A stretch of 64,000 bases of DNA from the NCBI GenBank assembly GCA_002841295.1, contig PHEU01000002.1, forward strand, positions 112,979 through 176,978, read 5' to 3'. This document shows, piece after piece, positions 1 to 8,292 of the stretch. The notes under the pieces are model-generated. The model was not told the DNA's origin and ran no database searches. It was given only the letters and a program-made list of their open reading frames with translations. Numbering within the stretch: the stretch's first letter is position 1; each line of letters opens with the position of its first letter. The translations under genes and the position numbers were made by a program. The DNA comes from Actinobacteria bacterium HGW-Actinobacteria-6. GTDB taxonomy: Bacteria > Actinomycetota > Coriobacteriia > Anaerosomatales > Anaerosomataceae.

Positions 1-1065
1 CTGCAGGTATCGGTAGTTGTACAAATCGGTGAGTTCATCGGTGATAGAGAGTCGCTTGGTGAGCTTGTACAGGCGCGAGTTCTCGACTGCCACAACCAGT
101 TCCGAGGCCACCGCCGAGAGCACCATTCGATCATCGGCCTCAAGCGCTTCAATATGCACCGAGTCCGCACAGAAGACGACGAGCATCTCGTTGTGGTCGA
201 GCAGTTCAAGACATGCGAAGTGATCGTCATGGTCAAGCCCGGCCTCGGCGATCAGACCGGGGCCTGTGTAGGAGTATGTGCCTTCACTTCGCAGGCCCTT
301 GCTCGCACTGAACAGCGTCTGCTGCTTCGCCTTGTCGATGACGAAGATGCAGGCGGCAGGGATGTCGATGACCTTCTGAAGGATATCGATGACGACCGGC
401 CCGACGCTATCGAAGTCGAGCGTGGAGTGGATGACCTCGGAGATCTCGGAGATCGCCTGGAGTTCCGCCACGCTACGCTCAAGCTGACGGTTGAGATCGA
501 CGACCTCCCGGCTACGCCCTTCGAGCGACATCTGCCGCGCAGACTGCTGCTCCATCACAAGCCCGACCGACCAGCCGAGAAGGACTATCGTAGCTGCCTT
601 CATCACGACGAACGCGTAACCGCCGGGAGCGAGCATCTCCGGAAACATGACGAGGTGTGCTGAGAGGTACGAAACAACGAACAACCCCGAGTACACCCAT
701 GCGCGTGATCGCTTGAATGCCGTCGCATAGACTGCGGCTAACCCAACGTAGAAGGCGTAGAACGGATCCTCGTACTGCCAGGTCGAAACCACGAAGAAAG
801 CCAGGGCCACCAGATCGAAAGGCAGGCTGATGAACAACAGTCGCTTCGCGCTCCGGTTATTGCCGCCCATGCTCGATACAACGGTTATGACGGTGGCTGT
901 CAGCCAAAGTGCGACTCCCACGAAATACAACCGGCTGTCGCCCACACCAAGTGCCGGGCGAAGCCACACCAGATACATGCCGAAGACAAAGAGGGCGCTC
1001 ACAATCCTCGCGATGAGATACGTCTCATCGTCGGCGTCCAGCCTGACATGTAAGCCAGTCTTCAA
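1..1065 (-). CDS. Membrane-anchored GAF-GGDEF protein (diguanylate cyclase), 3' end outside window
   Basis: Reading the minus strand from a TTG at 1065 gives an unbroken frame to the window edge (355 codons). The TTG sits 7 nt after an AGGGGG ribosome site. The product has about six hydrophobic segments in residues 15-175, then a polar coiled-coil linker (LNRQLERSVAELQAISEISE), a GAF-like domain at roughly 210-330, and a final KRLSITDELTDLYNYRYL. That last motif is the entry to a GGDEF domain (the family usually has DELTGLYNRR). The catalytic GG(D/E)EF motif itself lies beyond the window, so activity cannot be judged. By family it would make the second messenger c-di-GMP at the membrane in response to a signal sensed by the membrane or GAF part. 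It diverges from larB. Confidence 0.85.
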   Translation of the reverse strand, partial: MKTGLHVRLDADDETYLIARIVSALFVFGMYLVWLRPALGVGDSRLYFVGVALWLTATVITVVSSMGGNNRSAKRLLFISLPFDLVALAFFVVSTWQYEDPFYAFYVGLAAVYATAFKRSRAWVYSGLFVVSYLSAHLVMFPEMLAPGGYAFVVMKAATIVLLGWSVGLVMEQQSARQMSLEGRSREVVDLNRQLERSVAELQAISEISEVIHSTLDFDSVGPVVIDILQKVIDIPAACIFVIDKAKQQTLFSASKGLRSEGTYSYTGPGLIAEAGLDHDDHFACLELLDHNEMLVVFCADSVHIEALEADDRMVLSAVASELVVAVENSRLYKLTKRLSITDELTDLYNYRYLQ

Positions 1066-1171
1066 GAAACGTCCCCCTAATGGCGGCTGACCTTGGGAAA
1101 GAGTATAACCTCTAGGATGGTCGCCCATGCGGCCTCCCTCTCAGTATCGGCAACTTGCACCTGGAGCTTTC

Positions 1172-1936
1172 ATGGACCAAAACACACTGCGCGCACTCCT
1201 CGACGCCGTTGCTGCCGGGACGACCTCGGCAGACGATGCGCTTTCCCGGCTCGGGACGTCACCGTTCTCCGACCTCGGCCATGCCAAAGTCGACCATCAT
1301 CGTGAGATTCGTTGCGGCTTCCCGGAAGTCGTGTACTGCGAAGGCAAGACGCCGTCGCAGGTCCGCGCAATCGCCCGCGAACTCCTGGAGCACGGCGAGG
1401 TCTTCCTCGGCACGCGGGCAAGTGCCTCTCACTATCAGTCGGTCGGGCAAGTCGCCCTCGACGCTCGCTACTTCGAGGACTCGCACCTCATCGTGGTCGA
1501 CCGCCGTGATCCGCGGCCCGAGCGCGGTCACATCGTCGTGGCGACCGGAGGCACTGCCGACCACGCAGTGGCCGAGGAAGCAGCCATCACCGCTGAGACC
1601 ATGGGCAACCGCGTGACGCGCCTCTACGACGTCGGCGTTGCCGGAATCCACCGTCTGCTCGCGCACCAAGAACTTCTCCGAGAGGCAAACGTGATCATCG
1701 CCGTCGCTGGCATGGAGGGCGCGCTGCCATCGGTCGTTGCAGGGCTCGTTGCATGTCCGGTGGTCGCGGTTCCAACATCCGTTGGCTACGGGGCGAGCTT
1801 CGGCGGCGTTGCGGCGTTGCTCACGATGCTCAACTCGTGCGCATCCGGCATCGGAGTCGTGAATATCGACAACGGCTTTGGCGCCGCCGCTCTCGCAAGC
1901 CGCATCAACCACGCCGCCGCGGGGGCCGCCGAATGA
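1172..1936 (+). CDS. larB: LarB, nickel-pincer cofactor biosynthesis (P2CMN synthase)
   Basis: A 254-residue member of the LarB family, related to the PurE AIR carboxylase fold. In known systems LarB carboxylates nicotinic acid adenine dinucleotide and hydrolyses it to pyridinium-3,5-biscarboxylate mononucleotide, the first step to the nickel-pincer nucleotide of lactate racemase. The family-typical N-terminal segment (LGHAKVDHHREIRCGFPEVV) and the PurE-like glycine-rich core (VATGGTADHAVAEEAAITAE; VVAGLVACPVVAVPTSVGYG) are present. An in-frame ATG at 1127 exists, but the ATG at 1172 follows GGAG and fits the family N-terminus. The stop overlaps the larC start by 4 nt (ATGA), so the two are translationally coupled. 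No larE and no larA-type enzyme is visible in the window. Confidence 0.92.
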   Translation: MDQNTLRALLDAVAAGTTSADDALSRLGTSPFSDLGHAKVDHHREIRCGFPEVVYCEGKTPSQVRAIARELLEHGEVFLGTRASASHYQSVGQVALDARYFEDSHLIVVDRRDPRPERGHIVVATGGTADHAVAEEAAITAETMGNRVTRLYDVGVAGIHRLLAHQELLREANVIIAVAGMEGALPSVVAGLVACPVVAVPTSVGYGASFGGVAALLTMLNSCASGIGVVNIDNGFGAAALASRINHAAAGAAE

Positions 1937-3114
1937 TCGGCTACCTCGACTGCTCAACCGGCATCTCCGGAGACAAGTTCCTCGGTGCGCTGCTGAGCGC
2001 CGGTTTCACGACCGAGGCGCTACGCAAGGCGCTCGCGCCTATCGGACTCGCGGACACGTTCGAGGCGCGCGAGGTCCGCTCGGCGGGAATCGCGGCTACC
2101 GGTGTGTTCGTGGAGCAGGCCGAGGATGCCCGTTGGCGCCACTGGTCCGAGATCCGCGAGATGCTCGAGGACGCCAAGCTCTCGTACCCGGTGCGGGTCG
2201 GCGCGCTGCATGCGTTCACCCTGCTTGCCGAGGCAGAAGCCGGCGTTCACGGCGTGCCTGTGGAGAAGGTGCACTTCCACGAGGTCGGCGCAGCTGACAC
2301 GCTCGTCGACATCGTCGGCGTTGCAGCCGGCATCGCCGCACTCGGCATCGAGCACATCATCGCATCGCCGGTGGCGGTCGGCAGCGGAACGATCGTGTGC
2401 TCGCACGGGACGCTCCCGGTTCCCGCGCCCGCAACCGCCGCGCTGCTTGAAGGCGTCACGATCGTGCCCGGCGACGTGCCCGGAGAACTCACGACACCAA
2501 CGGGCGCCGCGCTCCTGCGCGCGTTCGTGAGCAGCTACGGGTCCATGCCCGCAATGACACTCTCTGCATGCGGCACCGGTGCCGGAACGCGTGAGCTCGG
2601 CATACCCAACGTGGCGCGCCTGATGATCGGCGAGCCGACCACGCCCACAGTGCTCGAGCCCGGTGCCGAGGCGGTCGTCGTGCTTGAAAGCAACGTCGAT
2701 CACCTCTCGGCAGAGCATCTCGCATATGCGGCGGAGCGGCTGCTCGCGGCCGGCGCCCTCGACGTGTGGCAGACACCCATCGTCATGAAGAAGGGCCGAG
2801 CGGCCGTGACCCTGAGCGTGCTTGCCACGCCGCGTGACGCCTCTGCGCTCTCGGCCAGGATGATCGCTGAGACCGGTACGCTCGGCGTACGCATCGACCC
2901 CACCACCCGCTTCGTGGCGGTACGTGAGGTCGTTGAAGTCGACACGTCCCTGGGGCGCATCCACGCTAAGGTCTGGCAGCTTGGTCAACGTCGCGGCGTA
3001 CGCCCCGAGTTCGAAGATGTGGCGCGCATCGCGCGTGCTGCCGAGCGGCCCGTGGCGGAAGTGGCTGGCCAGCTGAGTGCCGAAGTCCGGGAGGCGCTCG
3101 GCATACCGGAATAG
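1933..3114 (+). CDS. larC: LarC, nickel insertion enzyme of pincer cofactor synthesis
   Basis: A 393-residue full-length LarC (PF01969). It begins MIGYLDCSTGISGDKFLGAL, the family signature, followed by an HFHEVGAADTLVDIVG motif near residue 115 and the C-terminal LarC2 half ending ADVARIAR-like. LarC is a CTP-dependent cyclometallase that puts nickel into the pincer nucleotide. In Lactobacillus plantarum it is made by a programmed frameshift between larC1 and larC2. Here the two halves are one continuous frame. It starts inside the last codons of larB (4-nt overlap). An upstream in-frame ATG at 1753 lies deep in larB and is not the start. Confidence 0.92.
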   Translation: MIGYLDCSTGISGDKFLGALLSAGFTTEALRKALAPIGLADTFEAREVRSAGIAATGVFVEQAEDARWRHWSEIREMLEDAKLSYPVRVGALHAFTLLAEAEAGVHGVPVEKVHFHEVGAADTLVDIVGVAAGIAALGIEHIIASPVAVGSGTIVCSHGTLPVPAPATAALLEGVTIVPGDVPGELTTPTGAALLRAFVSSYGSMPAMTLSACGTGAGTRELGIPNVARLMIGEPTTPTVLEPGAEAVVVLESNVDHLSAEHLAYAAERLLAAGALDVWQTPIVMKKGRAAVTLSVLATPRDASALSARMIAETGTLGVRIDPTTRFVAVREVVEVDTSLGRIHAKVWQLGQRRGVRPEFEDVARIARAAERPVAEVAGQLSAEVREALGIPE

Positions 3115-3129
3115 CGGCCCGCAAAAACT

Positions 3130-3163
3130 GAGGACCTGCAGGAGGGGCATCCAGCAGATCCTC
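3130..3163 (+). terminator. Hairpin after larBC
   Basis: GAGGA-c-CTGC and GCAG-a-TCCTC form a 9-bp stem with one mismatch and a 14-nt loop, 15 nt after the larC stop. No strong T run follows, so it is a weak terminator candidate. The rest of 3164-3328 shows nothing recognisable. Confidence 0.4.
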
Positions 3164-3328
3164 ACCGTCATCGTCAGATTATTTCCAGCGCCCGCGACGA
3201 CGGCCCTCGGCGCTAGCGTCCCGTGAGGAACGCCATTTTGGAACCTACGGTATTCATCGGAGTTTCGTGCCTCGAAGTTGACCACGATTCGACAAGCGGA
3301 TGCGCCTGTTAATCCGTCACATTCGCGC

Positions 3329-4138
3329 TCACGCGATCCGGTAGACGCCCCCCTCTGCCGAGAGAAAGCCTTCGGCGGTGAGGGCCCTGAGCGCCTCGGA
3401 GACCCGCTCGGGTTCAAAGCCGATCGCTGCTGCTGCTGACGCAGCGTCCTGCCCCGGTCGCTCGGTGAGCTCGCGGAGCAGCGCCCCGCGAATCTGGCGC
3501 ATCGAGCCTTCAAACTTCGATTGCCTCACGTGGTGCGCACTGCGCCGAGACGGGTTAGGGAGCATCGACTTCAAATACGTGCCGTAATCCATGAGCGCGT
3601 AGTACCAGCTCCGAGGATCATCGCAATCGAGCGTCTCCTCAACCAGGAGCAGAATCGCGCTGTCGGGCACATCGTCGGCACCATCGAAGAACTCATGGAT
3701 GTACACCGAGCGGATGTTCGTTTCGATGAATGCCACCGGCACATCGAATGCGAACGCGAGGATTTGCGCGGCGGTCGCGTGGCCGATGCCCGGCAGAGCG
3801 ACGAGCCCTTCAAGGGTGTCGGGCACCCGCCCGCCACCTGCAACGATGATCTCGGCAGCCTGTTTGAGCGACTTCGCGCGTCGGTTATAGCCGAGCCCCG
3901 ACCACAGCGCCAGCACGTCAACAAGCGGTGCGGCCGCAAGCGTCTGCACGTCCGGAAAGGCCTCGAGAAAAGCACGGTACTTGGGGATGACGCGCGGCAC
4001 CTGCGTCTGCTGAAGCATCACCTCCGAGACGAAGATCGCGTACGGATCGCGCGTACGGCGCCAGGGCAAGTCGCGCTCATGCTCCTCGAAGTAGCCGAGG
4101 ACCGTTGCTCTGAATGCCGTTTTGTCTCTGCTGTCCAC
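3329..4138 (-). CDS. MutY-like HhH-GPD DNA glycosylase lacking the Fe-S cluster
   Basis: A 269-residue protein starting at a GTG 7 nt after GGAGG. The frame stays open to 4267 but would then run into sufC. It has the MutY catalytic-Glu motif (SEVMLQQTQVPRVIP, Glu39), the helix-hairpin-helix LPGIGHATA (115-123) and SWYYALMDYG (177-186), so it should excise a mispaired base, probably adenine opposite 8-oxoG. Two points are odd. The four Cys of the MutY/EndoIII [4Fe-4S] loop are absent (the only Cys is residue 172, before the loop). The catalytic Asp position (DGNVKR in E. coli) reads ETNIRS. The C-terminus is a short winged-helix-like tail, not the MutT-like 8-oxoG recognition domain. Clusterless MutY proteins are known, so loss of the cluster need not mean loss of function. 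Confidence 0.85.
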   Translation of the reverse strand: MDSRDKTAFRATVLGYFEEHERDLPWRRTRDPYAIFVSEVMLQQTQVPRVIPKYRAFLEAFPDVQTLAAAPLVDVLALWSGLGYNRRAKSLKQAAEIIVAGGGRVPDTLEGLVALPGIGHATAAQILAFAFDVPVAFIETNIRSVYIHEFFDGADDVPDSAILLLVEETLDCDDPRSWYYALMDYGTYLKSMLPNPSRRSAHHVRQSKFEGSMRQIRGALLRELTERPGQDAASAAAAIGFEPERVSEALRALTAEGFLSAEGGVYRIA

Positions 4139-4254
4139 ACGCACCTCCAGCGCAATCGTACCCGACGTGAGTGGCGCTCCGCGCCCATGTTGGGTAGATT
4201 GCTCGGGGAGGCTTTGCCTCAATAGACCAATCCCGGAACGGAGAGAGGTGTCGC

Positions 4255-5019
4255 ATGTCCGCTGCAAGCACTTCGCCGCTCCTTCAGGTTGAGGATCTTC
4301 ACGTGAGCGTCGGCGACCGCGAGATACTCCGCGGCGTCGATCTCATTATCGCCGAAGGCGAAACGCACGTACTCCTCGGCCCGAACGGTGGCGGCAAGAC
4401 CACGCTCCTTAACACCATCGTCGGGCTGCCCGGATATCGAGTCACCGGGGGGCGCATCCTCTTCAAGGGCACCGACCTCGCCGGACTTGAGATCGATGAG
4501 CGGGCCCGACTCGGCATCGGTGTCGCGTTCCAACGCCCACCGGCAGTCCGTGGCATCAAGCTCAAGCAACTCATCGAGGTCGCCGGCGGAGACGATTTCA
4601 GCGAGAGTGACATGGCTGATCTTGTCGGCGAACTCTCACTTGAGAAGATGATAGATCGCGACGTGAACATGGGCTTCTCAGGCGGCGAGATGAAGCGTTC
4701 CGAGATGGCACAGCTACTCGCTCAGGCACCAGACCTCACGCTCTTCGATGAGCCGGAATCGGGCGTGGACCTCGACAACATCGCGGTCGTCGGCGGAGCG
4801 ATGAAGCGCCTGCTCAAGGCCGAGCGTGTTGGCAAGGGCACCCGCTCCGGCCTCATCGTCACGCACACCGGTCACATCCTCGAATACGTGAATGCCGACA
4901 TCGGCCATGTCCTCTACGGCGGAAAGCTTGCCTGCAAAGGCAACCCACTCGACCTCATCGGCGAGATCGGCAAACACGGCTACGACAAATGTGTGGAGTG
5001 TGCAGTATGCCAGCGATAG
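4255..5019 (+). CDS. sufC: SufC, Fe-S cluster assembly ATPase
   Basis: A 254-residue ABC-type ATPase of the SUF machinery. Walker A is GPNGGGKTT (42-50), the signature is MGFSGGEMKRSEMAQ and Walker B is LTLFDEPESGVDLDN. SufC drives conformational change of the SufB scaffold during cluster assembly in the cytosol. The last residues, KCVECAVCQR, add three Cys not typical of E. coli SufC. Their codons overlap the start of sufB by 13 nt, so they may be partly a by-product of the overlap. sufD, sufS and sufU are all absent beside it, so the unit resembles the minimal two-gene SufBC/SmsCB arrangement of archaea and anaerobes. Confidence 0.93.
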   Translation: MSAASTSPLLQVEDLHVSVGDREILRGVDLIIAEGETHVLLGPNGGGKTTLLNTIVGLPGYRVTGGRILFKGTDLAGLEIDERARLGIGVAFQRPPAVRGIKLKQLIEVAGGDDFSESDMADLVGELSLEKMIDRDVNMGFSGGEMKRSEMAQLLAQAPDLTLFDEPESGVDLDNIAVVGGAMKRLLKAERVGKGTRSGLIVTHTGHILEYVNADIGHVLYGGKLACKGNPLDLIGEIGKHGYDKCVECAVCQR

Positions 5020-6278
5020 AGAAGCCATTTGACGTGCAGGCCCGGATCGCCGAGATCCGCACCCTTGCTGAAAGCGCGATCGCAAAGCCGGCCACCTTCG
5101 GCCCGGACCTTGATCTCATGGGATTCGACGTTGCGGCAGACGCAAAATCGGTTGAGTCGCTCGAGTCGCTCACCAAGCAGACGAAAGAGGCCGCTCTCAA
5201 CATCGGATTCGATACCACCGAGGCTGGCCGCTCGGGAAGCTACTTCCAGATGGACCGCTCCCCCATCTATCGCAAGGTGGAGGAGATGTTCGACAACAAG
5301 CTCGAGATCATGAGCACGGAAGAAGCGCTCGCGATGTACCCAGAGCTCATGTACGAGAAGTACTACTGGCGCAATGTCGCGCCCGATAAGGACAAGTACA
5401 CAGCGCAGGTCGCCATGACCCGCACCGAGGGGTACTTCATCCGCGTGAAGGCCGGCCAGAAGATCGATAAGCCGATCCAGGCATGCCTGTTCGTCTCGGA
5501 GAACAATATCTCCCAGAACGTGCACAGCGTCATCATCTTAGAAGAGGGCGCCGAGGCAAGCGTGCTCACCGGCTGCACCATCCACCCGAAGGTGCGTAAC
5601 GGGCTGCATGCAGGCATCTCGGAGTTCTACGTGGGCAAGGGCGCCAAGCTCACCTTCACGATGATCCACAACTGGTCCGAGGACTTCCACGTGCGCCCCC
5701 GCACGGGAGTCACGGTTGAAGAGGACGGCGTGTACATCAACAACTACGTGATGCTCAAGCCTGTTCAGTCAATCCAGAGCTTCCCGGTCGCCCGGCTCAT
5801 CGGCGACCGCTCGCGTGCGGTCTTCAACTCGATCATCCACGGCCTTGAAGACAGCTACATAGACATCGGTTCGGAGACATCGCTTGAGGGAGCGGGAACG
5901 CGCTCCGAGGCGATTGCGCGCACCGTGTCGAGTGACCGCTCGACGATCTACAGCCGCGGACGCCTTATCGGCAAGAACAACGACTGCAAGGCGCACCTCG
6001 ACTGCCGCGGCATCGTGCAGTCCGAAGAATCGACGCAATGGGCCATCCCGGACCTGGCGAGCGTGGGCGCACCGGGGGCCGAGCTCTCCCATGAGGCCGC
6101 CATCTCGCCGATCGCCGCCGAGGAGATCTACTACCTCATGTCTCGCGGCGTCCCGAAGGACGAAGCAGTCTCGATGATCACACGCGGGTTCCTGGATATC
6201 GAGATTCCGGGTCTGCCGCCGGCGCTTCGCCGTCAGATCGACAAGGCGCTCGAGGACACTGCCAAAGAGTCTCTGTAA
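5007..6278 (+). CDS. sufB: SufB-type Fe-S scaffold
   Basis: A 423-residue SufBD-family scaffold from ATG 5007, inside the sufC 3' end. An upstream in-frame start at 4989 would deepen the overlap. It carries the beta-helix core with GRSGSYFQMDRSPIYRKVEE, and the C-terminal SRGRLIGKNNDCKAHLDCRG plus LSHEAAISPIAAEEIYYLMS segments conserved in SufB (cluster ligand Cys/Glu region). No SufD partner is present, so it probably acts as a homodimer with two SufC. A perfect 13-bp inverted repeat follows at 6298. Confidence 0.93.
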   Translation: MPAIEKPFDVQARIAEIRTLAESAIAKPATFGPDLDLMGFDVAADAKSVESLESLTKQTKEAALNIGFDTTEAGRSGSYFQMDRSPIYRKVEEMFDNKLEIMSTEEALAMYPELMYEKYYWRNVAPDKDKYTAQVAMTRTEGYFIRVKAGQKIDKPIQACLFVSENNISQNVHSVIILEEGAEASVLTGCTIHPKVRNGLHAGISEFYVGKGAKLTFTMIHNWSEDFHVRPRTGVTVEEDGVYINNYVMLKPVQSIQSFPVARLIGDRSRAVFNSIIHGLEDSYIDIGSETSLEGAGTRSEAIARTVSSDRSTIYSRGRLIGKNNDCKAHLDCRGIVQSEESTQWAIPDLASVGAPGAELSHEAAISPIAAEEIYYLMSRGVPKDEAVSMITRGFLDIEIPGLPPALRRQIDKALEDTAKESL

Positions 6279-6297
6279 GAACACTGAGCGAACAACT

Positions 6298-6331
6298 GAG
6301 GGTCCGAGAGTTGAAATACTCTCGGACCCTC
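6298..6331 (+). terminator. Perfect 13-bp hairpin after sufB
   Basis: GAGGGTCCGAGAG and CTCTCGGACCCTC are perfect complements around an 8-nt loop, 20 nt after the sufB stop. The U run is weak (AACTATACT). It probably terminates or attenuates transcription between sufB and the small gene at 6398. Confidence 0.7.
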
Positions 6332-6397
6332 AACTATACTTAGCTGGCATGAACGTTGCTTAAGACTATCTCGAAGGCGTCTCCCAGGAGGTGCGGG

Positions 6398-6535
6398 ATG
6401 GTTAAGAAAGAGACCTGCCCGGTCTGCAAGGGCAACAAGGTGGTACAGGTCACAGTGACCGCTGGTGCCGCGAAGCATCGACCTTGTCCGGGATGCAACG
6501 GCATCGGATATCAAGTGAAGATGAGCTCGTACTAA
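6398..6535 (+). CDS. 45-residue DnaJ-type zinc-finger protein
   Basis: A small frame from ATG 6398 with an AGGAGG site 6-7 nt upstream, ending TAA 6533-6535. The product is MVKKETCPVCKGNKVVQV...HRPCPGCNGIGYQVKMSSY. It has two CxxCxG-like knuckles (CPVCKG, CPGCNG), exactly half of a DnaJ cysteine-rich domain, and should bind one zinc. No J domain is present. It lies between two clear hairpins (6298 and 6601), so it is probably its own short transcript or a read-through product of suf. A role as a small chaperone-like or redox partner of Fe-S assembly is only a guess from position. Confidence 0.75.
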   Translation: MVKKETCPVCKGNKVVQVTVTAGAAKHRPCPGCNGIGYQVKMSSY

Positions 6536-6600
6536 CACGGACTGCGGATTCGTCTGGCAGTGCACGATCGGCACTCGCAAAGGACACAGTCAGACTACCG

Positions 6601-6632
6601 ACAGCGGCCCCGGGGTTTCCCGGGGCCGCTGT
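6601..6632 (+). terminator. Strong rho-independent terminator
   Basis: A perfect 14-bp stem (ACAGCGGCCCCGGG / CCCGGGGCCGCTGT) with a GTTT loop, followed by TTATTTCT. It closes the small zinc-finger transcript and may also stop the convergent minus-strand genes ending at 6659. Confidence 0.88.
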
Positions 6633-6658
6633 TTATTTCTACATACACATCACACAGG

Positions 6659-6871
6659 CTAGCCCGACTTGATGTAGTAACGGCAACTGCGCCGATTCGG
6701 GCAGTCGGAGGGTATCTCTTTCATCTTCATACTCCACATGTCGCCCTCAACGAAGCACGTACATGTAACGCGCTTGTCCTCTTTCTTGACCGACATGTCA
6801 TAAGCGTCATCCAAGTTCGCCTGCTGGCGCCAGTACATGCACTTCCCTCTGATTGGCGAGAAGGCGTCCAA
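6659..6871 (-). CDS. Small cysteine-containing protein, function unknown
   Basis: A 70-residue frame beginning at a TTG with GGGAG 7 nt upstream. It has five Cys: residue 11 (RGKCMYW), a CTC pair near 37-39 (VTCTCF), and two near 58-63 (SDCPNRRSC). The spacing suggests a metal-binding knuckle. There are no membrane segments. It is the second gene after the 122-residue gene, with a 17-nt gap, so the two are probably one operon. I do not recognise a family. Confidence 0.55.
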   Translation of the reverse strand: MDAFSPIRGKCMYWRQQANLDDAYDMSVKKEDKRVTCTCFVEGDMWSMKMKEIPSDCPNRRSCRYYIKSG

Positions 6872-6888
6872 GTCGTTTCTCCCTGCAG

Positions 6889-7257
6889 TTAGCGACGGTC
6901 TCTGTACGGAACCGCATCCGGAATCGCAAACCTGTTGTGTTCCTTCAGCTCAGCGAGGCTGAAGACGCCGTTCATGAAGAGGATTCCCTGAACCATGCCT
7001 ATCCATCGATAGACCTTGGCAAATCGTCCGGCTCTCAGAAACTCGCGAGTCCTGTCGCACATCCACATCGCATGACATAGCGTCTCGAATTTCGGCGTAT
7101 CGAACTTCTTGCCACCAAGCCGCGTTTCAATCTCCGGGTACGCGTGTGATGTGTAGCCGCGGGACTCAAGCGTCTTACAGTAGAAGTCGAGCATTCTCAA
7201 AGCGTGCTCTGTTGAGAAGTCCTCACTGAATCCGAGTGGCTCTTCGATTTCGAGCAT
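6889..7257 (-). CDS. Hypothetical 122-residue soluble protein
   Basis: A mostly helical, charged protein from ATG 7257 (MLEIEEPLGFSEDFSTEHAL...), with two internal Cys and aromatic-rich stretches (AMWMCDRTREFLRAGRFAKVYRWIG). I recognise no catalytic motif. Codon use and GC match the neighbours, and it lies directly upstream of the small Cys protein on the same strand. Confidence 0.55.
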   Translation of the reverse strand: MLEIEEPLGFSEDFSTEHALRMLDFYCKTLESRGYTSHAYPEIETRLGGKKFDTPKFETLCHAMWMCDRTREFLRAGRFAKVYRWIGMVQGILFMNGVFSLAELKEHNRFAIPDAVPYRDRR

Positions 7258-7326
7258 ACGCGCCGTCCCCTCGCGAGCAGCAACTACCTACATCGCGATA
7301 ATACGCCCAACGCACAAGCGTGTGTT

Positions 7327-7347
7327 GCGGCCGCGCTGAACGGCCGC
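7327..7347 (-). terminator. Hairpin at the end of the haem o synthase gene
   Basis: GCGGCCG / CGGCCGC, a 7-bp perfect stem with a 7-nt loop that touches the ctaB stop codon. A second GC-rich inverted repeat lies just beyond (7307-7327). No U run. Confidence 0.4.
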
Positions 7348-8246
7348 TAGAGTACGGCTCCAAATACGAGGCACAGAAACGCCCCGAGCATGTACACCGA
7401 AGCCGACTTGAAGAGCATCCAGTTCACTTTCTCGGAGGGACGAAGCATCCCAAGCACGGCAAGCGTACAGATCGCCACACCCAACACCCCGAGCAACCCA
7501 AGCGCGAGCGGCGCGATTCCCTCAAGCACTCCAGCGAGCATCAGCGCGACTGCGGCCAAGAAGGTGGCAGCAGCGATCGTTCGCCGTGTGATGTCAGCCC
7601 CGTAGACGCGTGGCCAGACCGGCACGCCCGCCTCACCATACTCACCTTCATACCGCATCGCGAGGGTCAGGATGTGCGACGGGATCCACAGGACCACCCC
7701 GGCGGCGAGCAGCAGTCCAACCGCGTCGACTCGGCCAAGCGCGAGAACGCGCCCCGCAAGCGCTGGCATGCCGCCAGAAATGCCCCCAAAGAGAATCGAA
7801 AGCGGTGTGCGTCGCTTTAGCCACATCGTATAGATGACCAAATCAAAGAAGAAGCCGCACCCGATCACAGCCCAGAACAGCGGTGAAATCATCGCGGCAA
7901 CAGCAACGCCGGACACAGATATGACCATGCCGAGCACCGTCGCCACACGTACATTGATATCGCCCGCGGGTAGCGGACGATTCGAAGTCCGCCCCATCAT
8001 CGCGTCGATATCGCGGTCGAGCACCATGTTGAGAACCGTACATCCTGACACTGAGAGTCCGAGTGCGATAACGCCAAGAGTCAAACGAGTCCAGTCAACG
8101 CTCGGTGCCGCAGTGAGAATGTAGGCCCCCGCGCCAGTGGCGAGCAGCAGCGCGGTTTGTTTCGGCTTCATGAGCGCGATATACGATGACAGCGCGCTGA
8201 CGCGCCGAACCTGAGCAGCCGCTGTTGATGCTGTGCTGTCGCTCAT
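7347..8246 (-). CDS. ctaB: Protohaem IX farnesyltransferase (haem o synthase)
   Basis: A 299-residue UbiA-superfamily membrane prenyltransferase with about nine hydrophobic helices. The first aspartate-rich site is NMVLDRDIDAMMGRTSNRPLPAG. The second conserved loop, LKRRTPLSILFGGISGGMPALAG, and RYEGEYGEAGVPVWP are typical of CyoE/CtaB. It transfers farnesyl from FPP to the haem b vinyl group, giving haem o for terminal oxidases. The ATG at 8246 (GGACGG upstream) is preferred to an in-frame GTG at 8261. No oxidase subunit is in the window, so it stands apart from its usual partners. It is followed upstream on the same strand by a haem-related radical SAM gene. Confidence 0.88.
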   Translation of the reverse strand: MSDSTASTAAAQVRRVSALSSYIALMKPKQTALLLATGAGAYILTAAPSVDWTRLTLGVIALGLSVSGCTVLNMVLDRDIDAMMGRTSNRPLPAGDINVRVATVLGMVISVSGVAVAAMISPLFWAVIGCGFFFDLVIYTMWLKRRTPLSILFGGISGGMPALAGRVLALGRVDAVGLLLAAGVVLWIPSHILTLAMRYEGEYGEAGVPVWPRVYGADITRRTIAAATFLAAVALMLAGVLEGIAPLALGLLGVLGVAICTLAVLGMLRPSEKVNWMLFKSASVYMLGAFLCLVFGAVL

Positions 8247-8292
8247 CGGTTTCCGTCCCACATGGAGTTGCCGGCCCTCATCAGTCGCAATC

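Noticed and set aside
154..663. 169-codon plus-strand frame at the left end
   Set aside because: Antisense to the GAF-GGDEF gene, which has clear membrane helices and the DELTDLYN motif.
2020..3513. 497-codon minus-strand frame
   Set aside because: Antisense to larC; larC carries family signatures and a coupled start.
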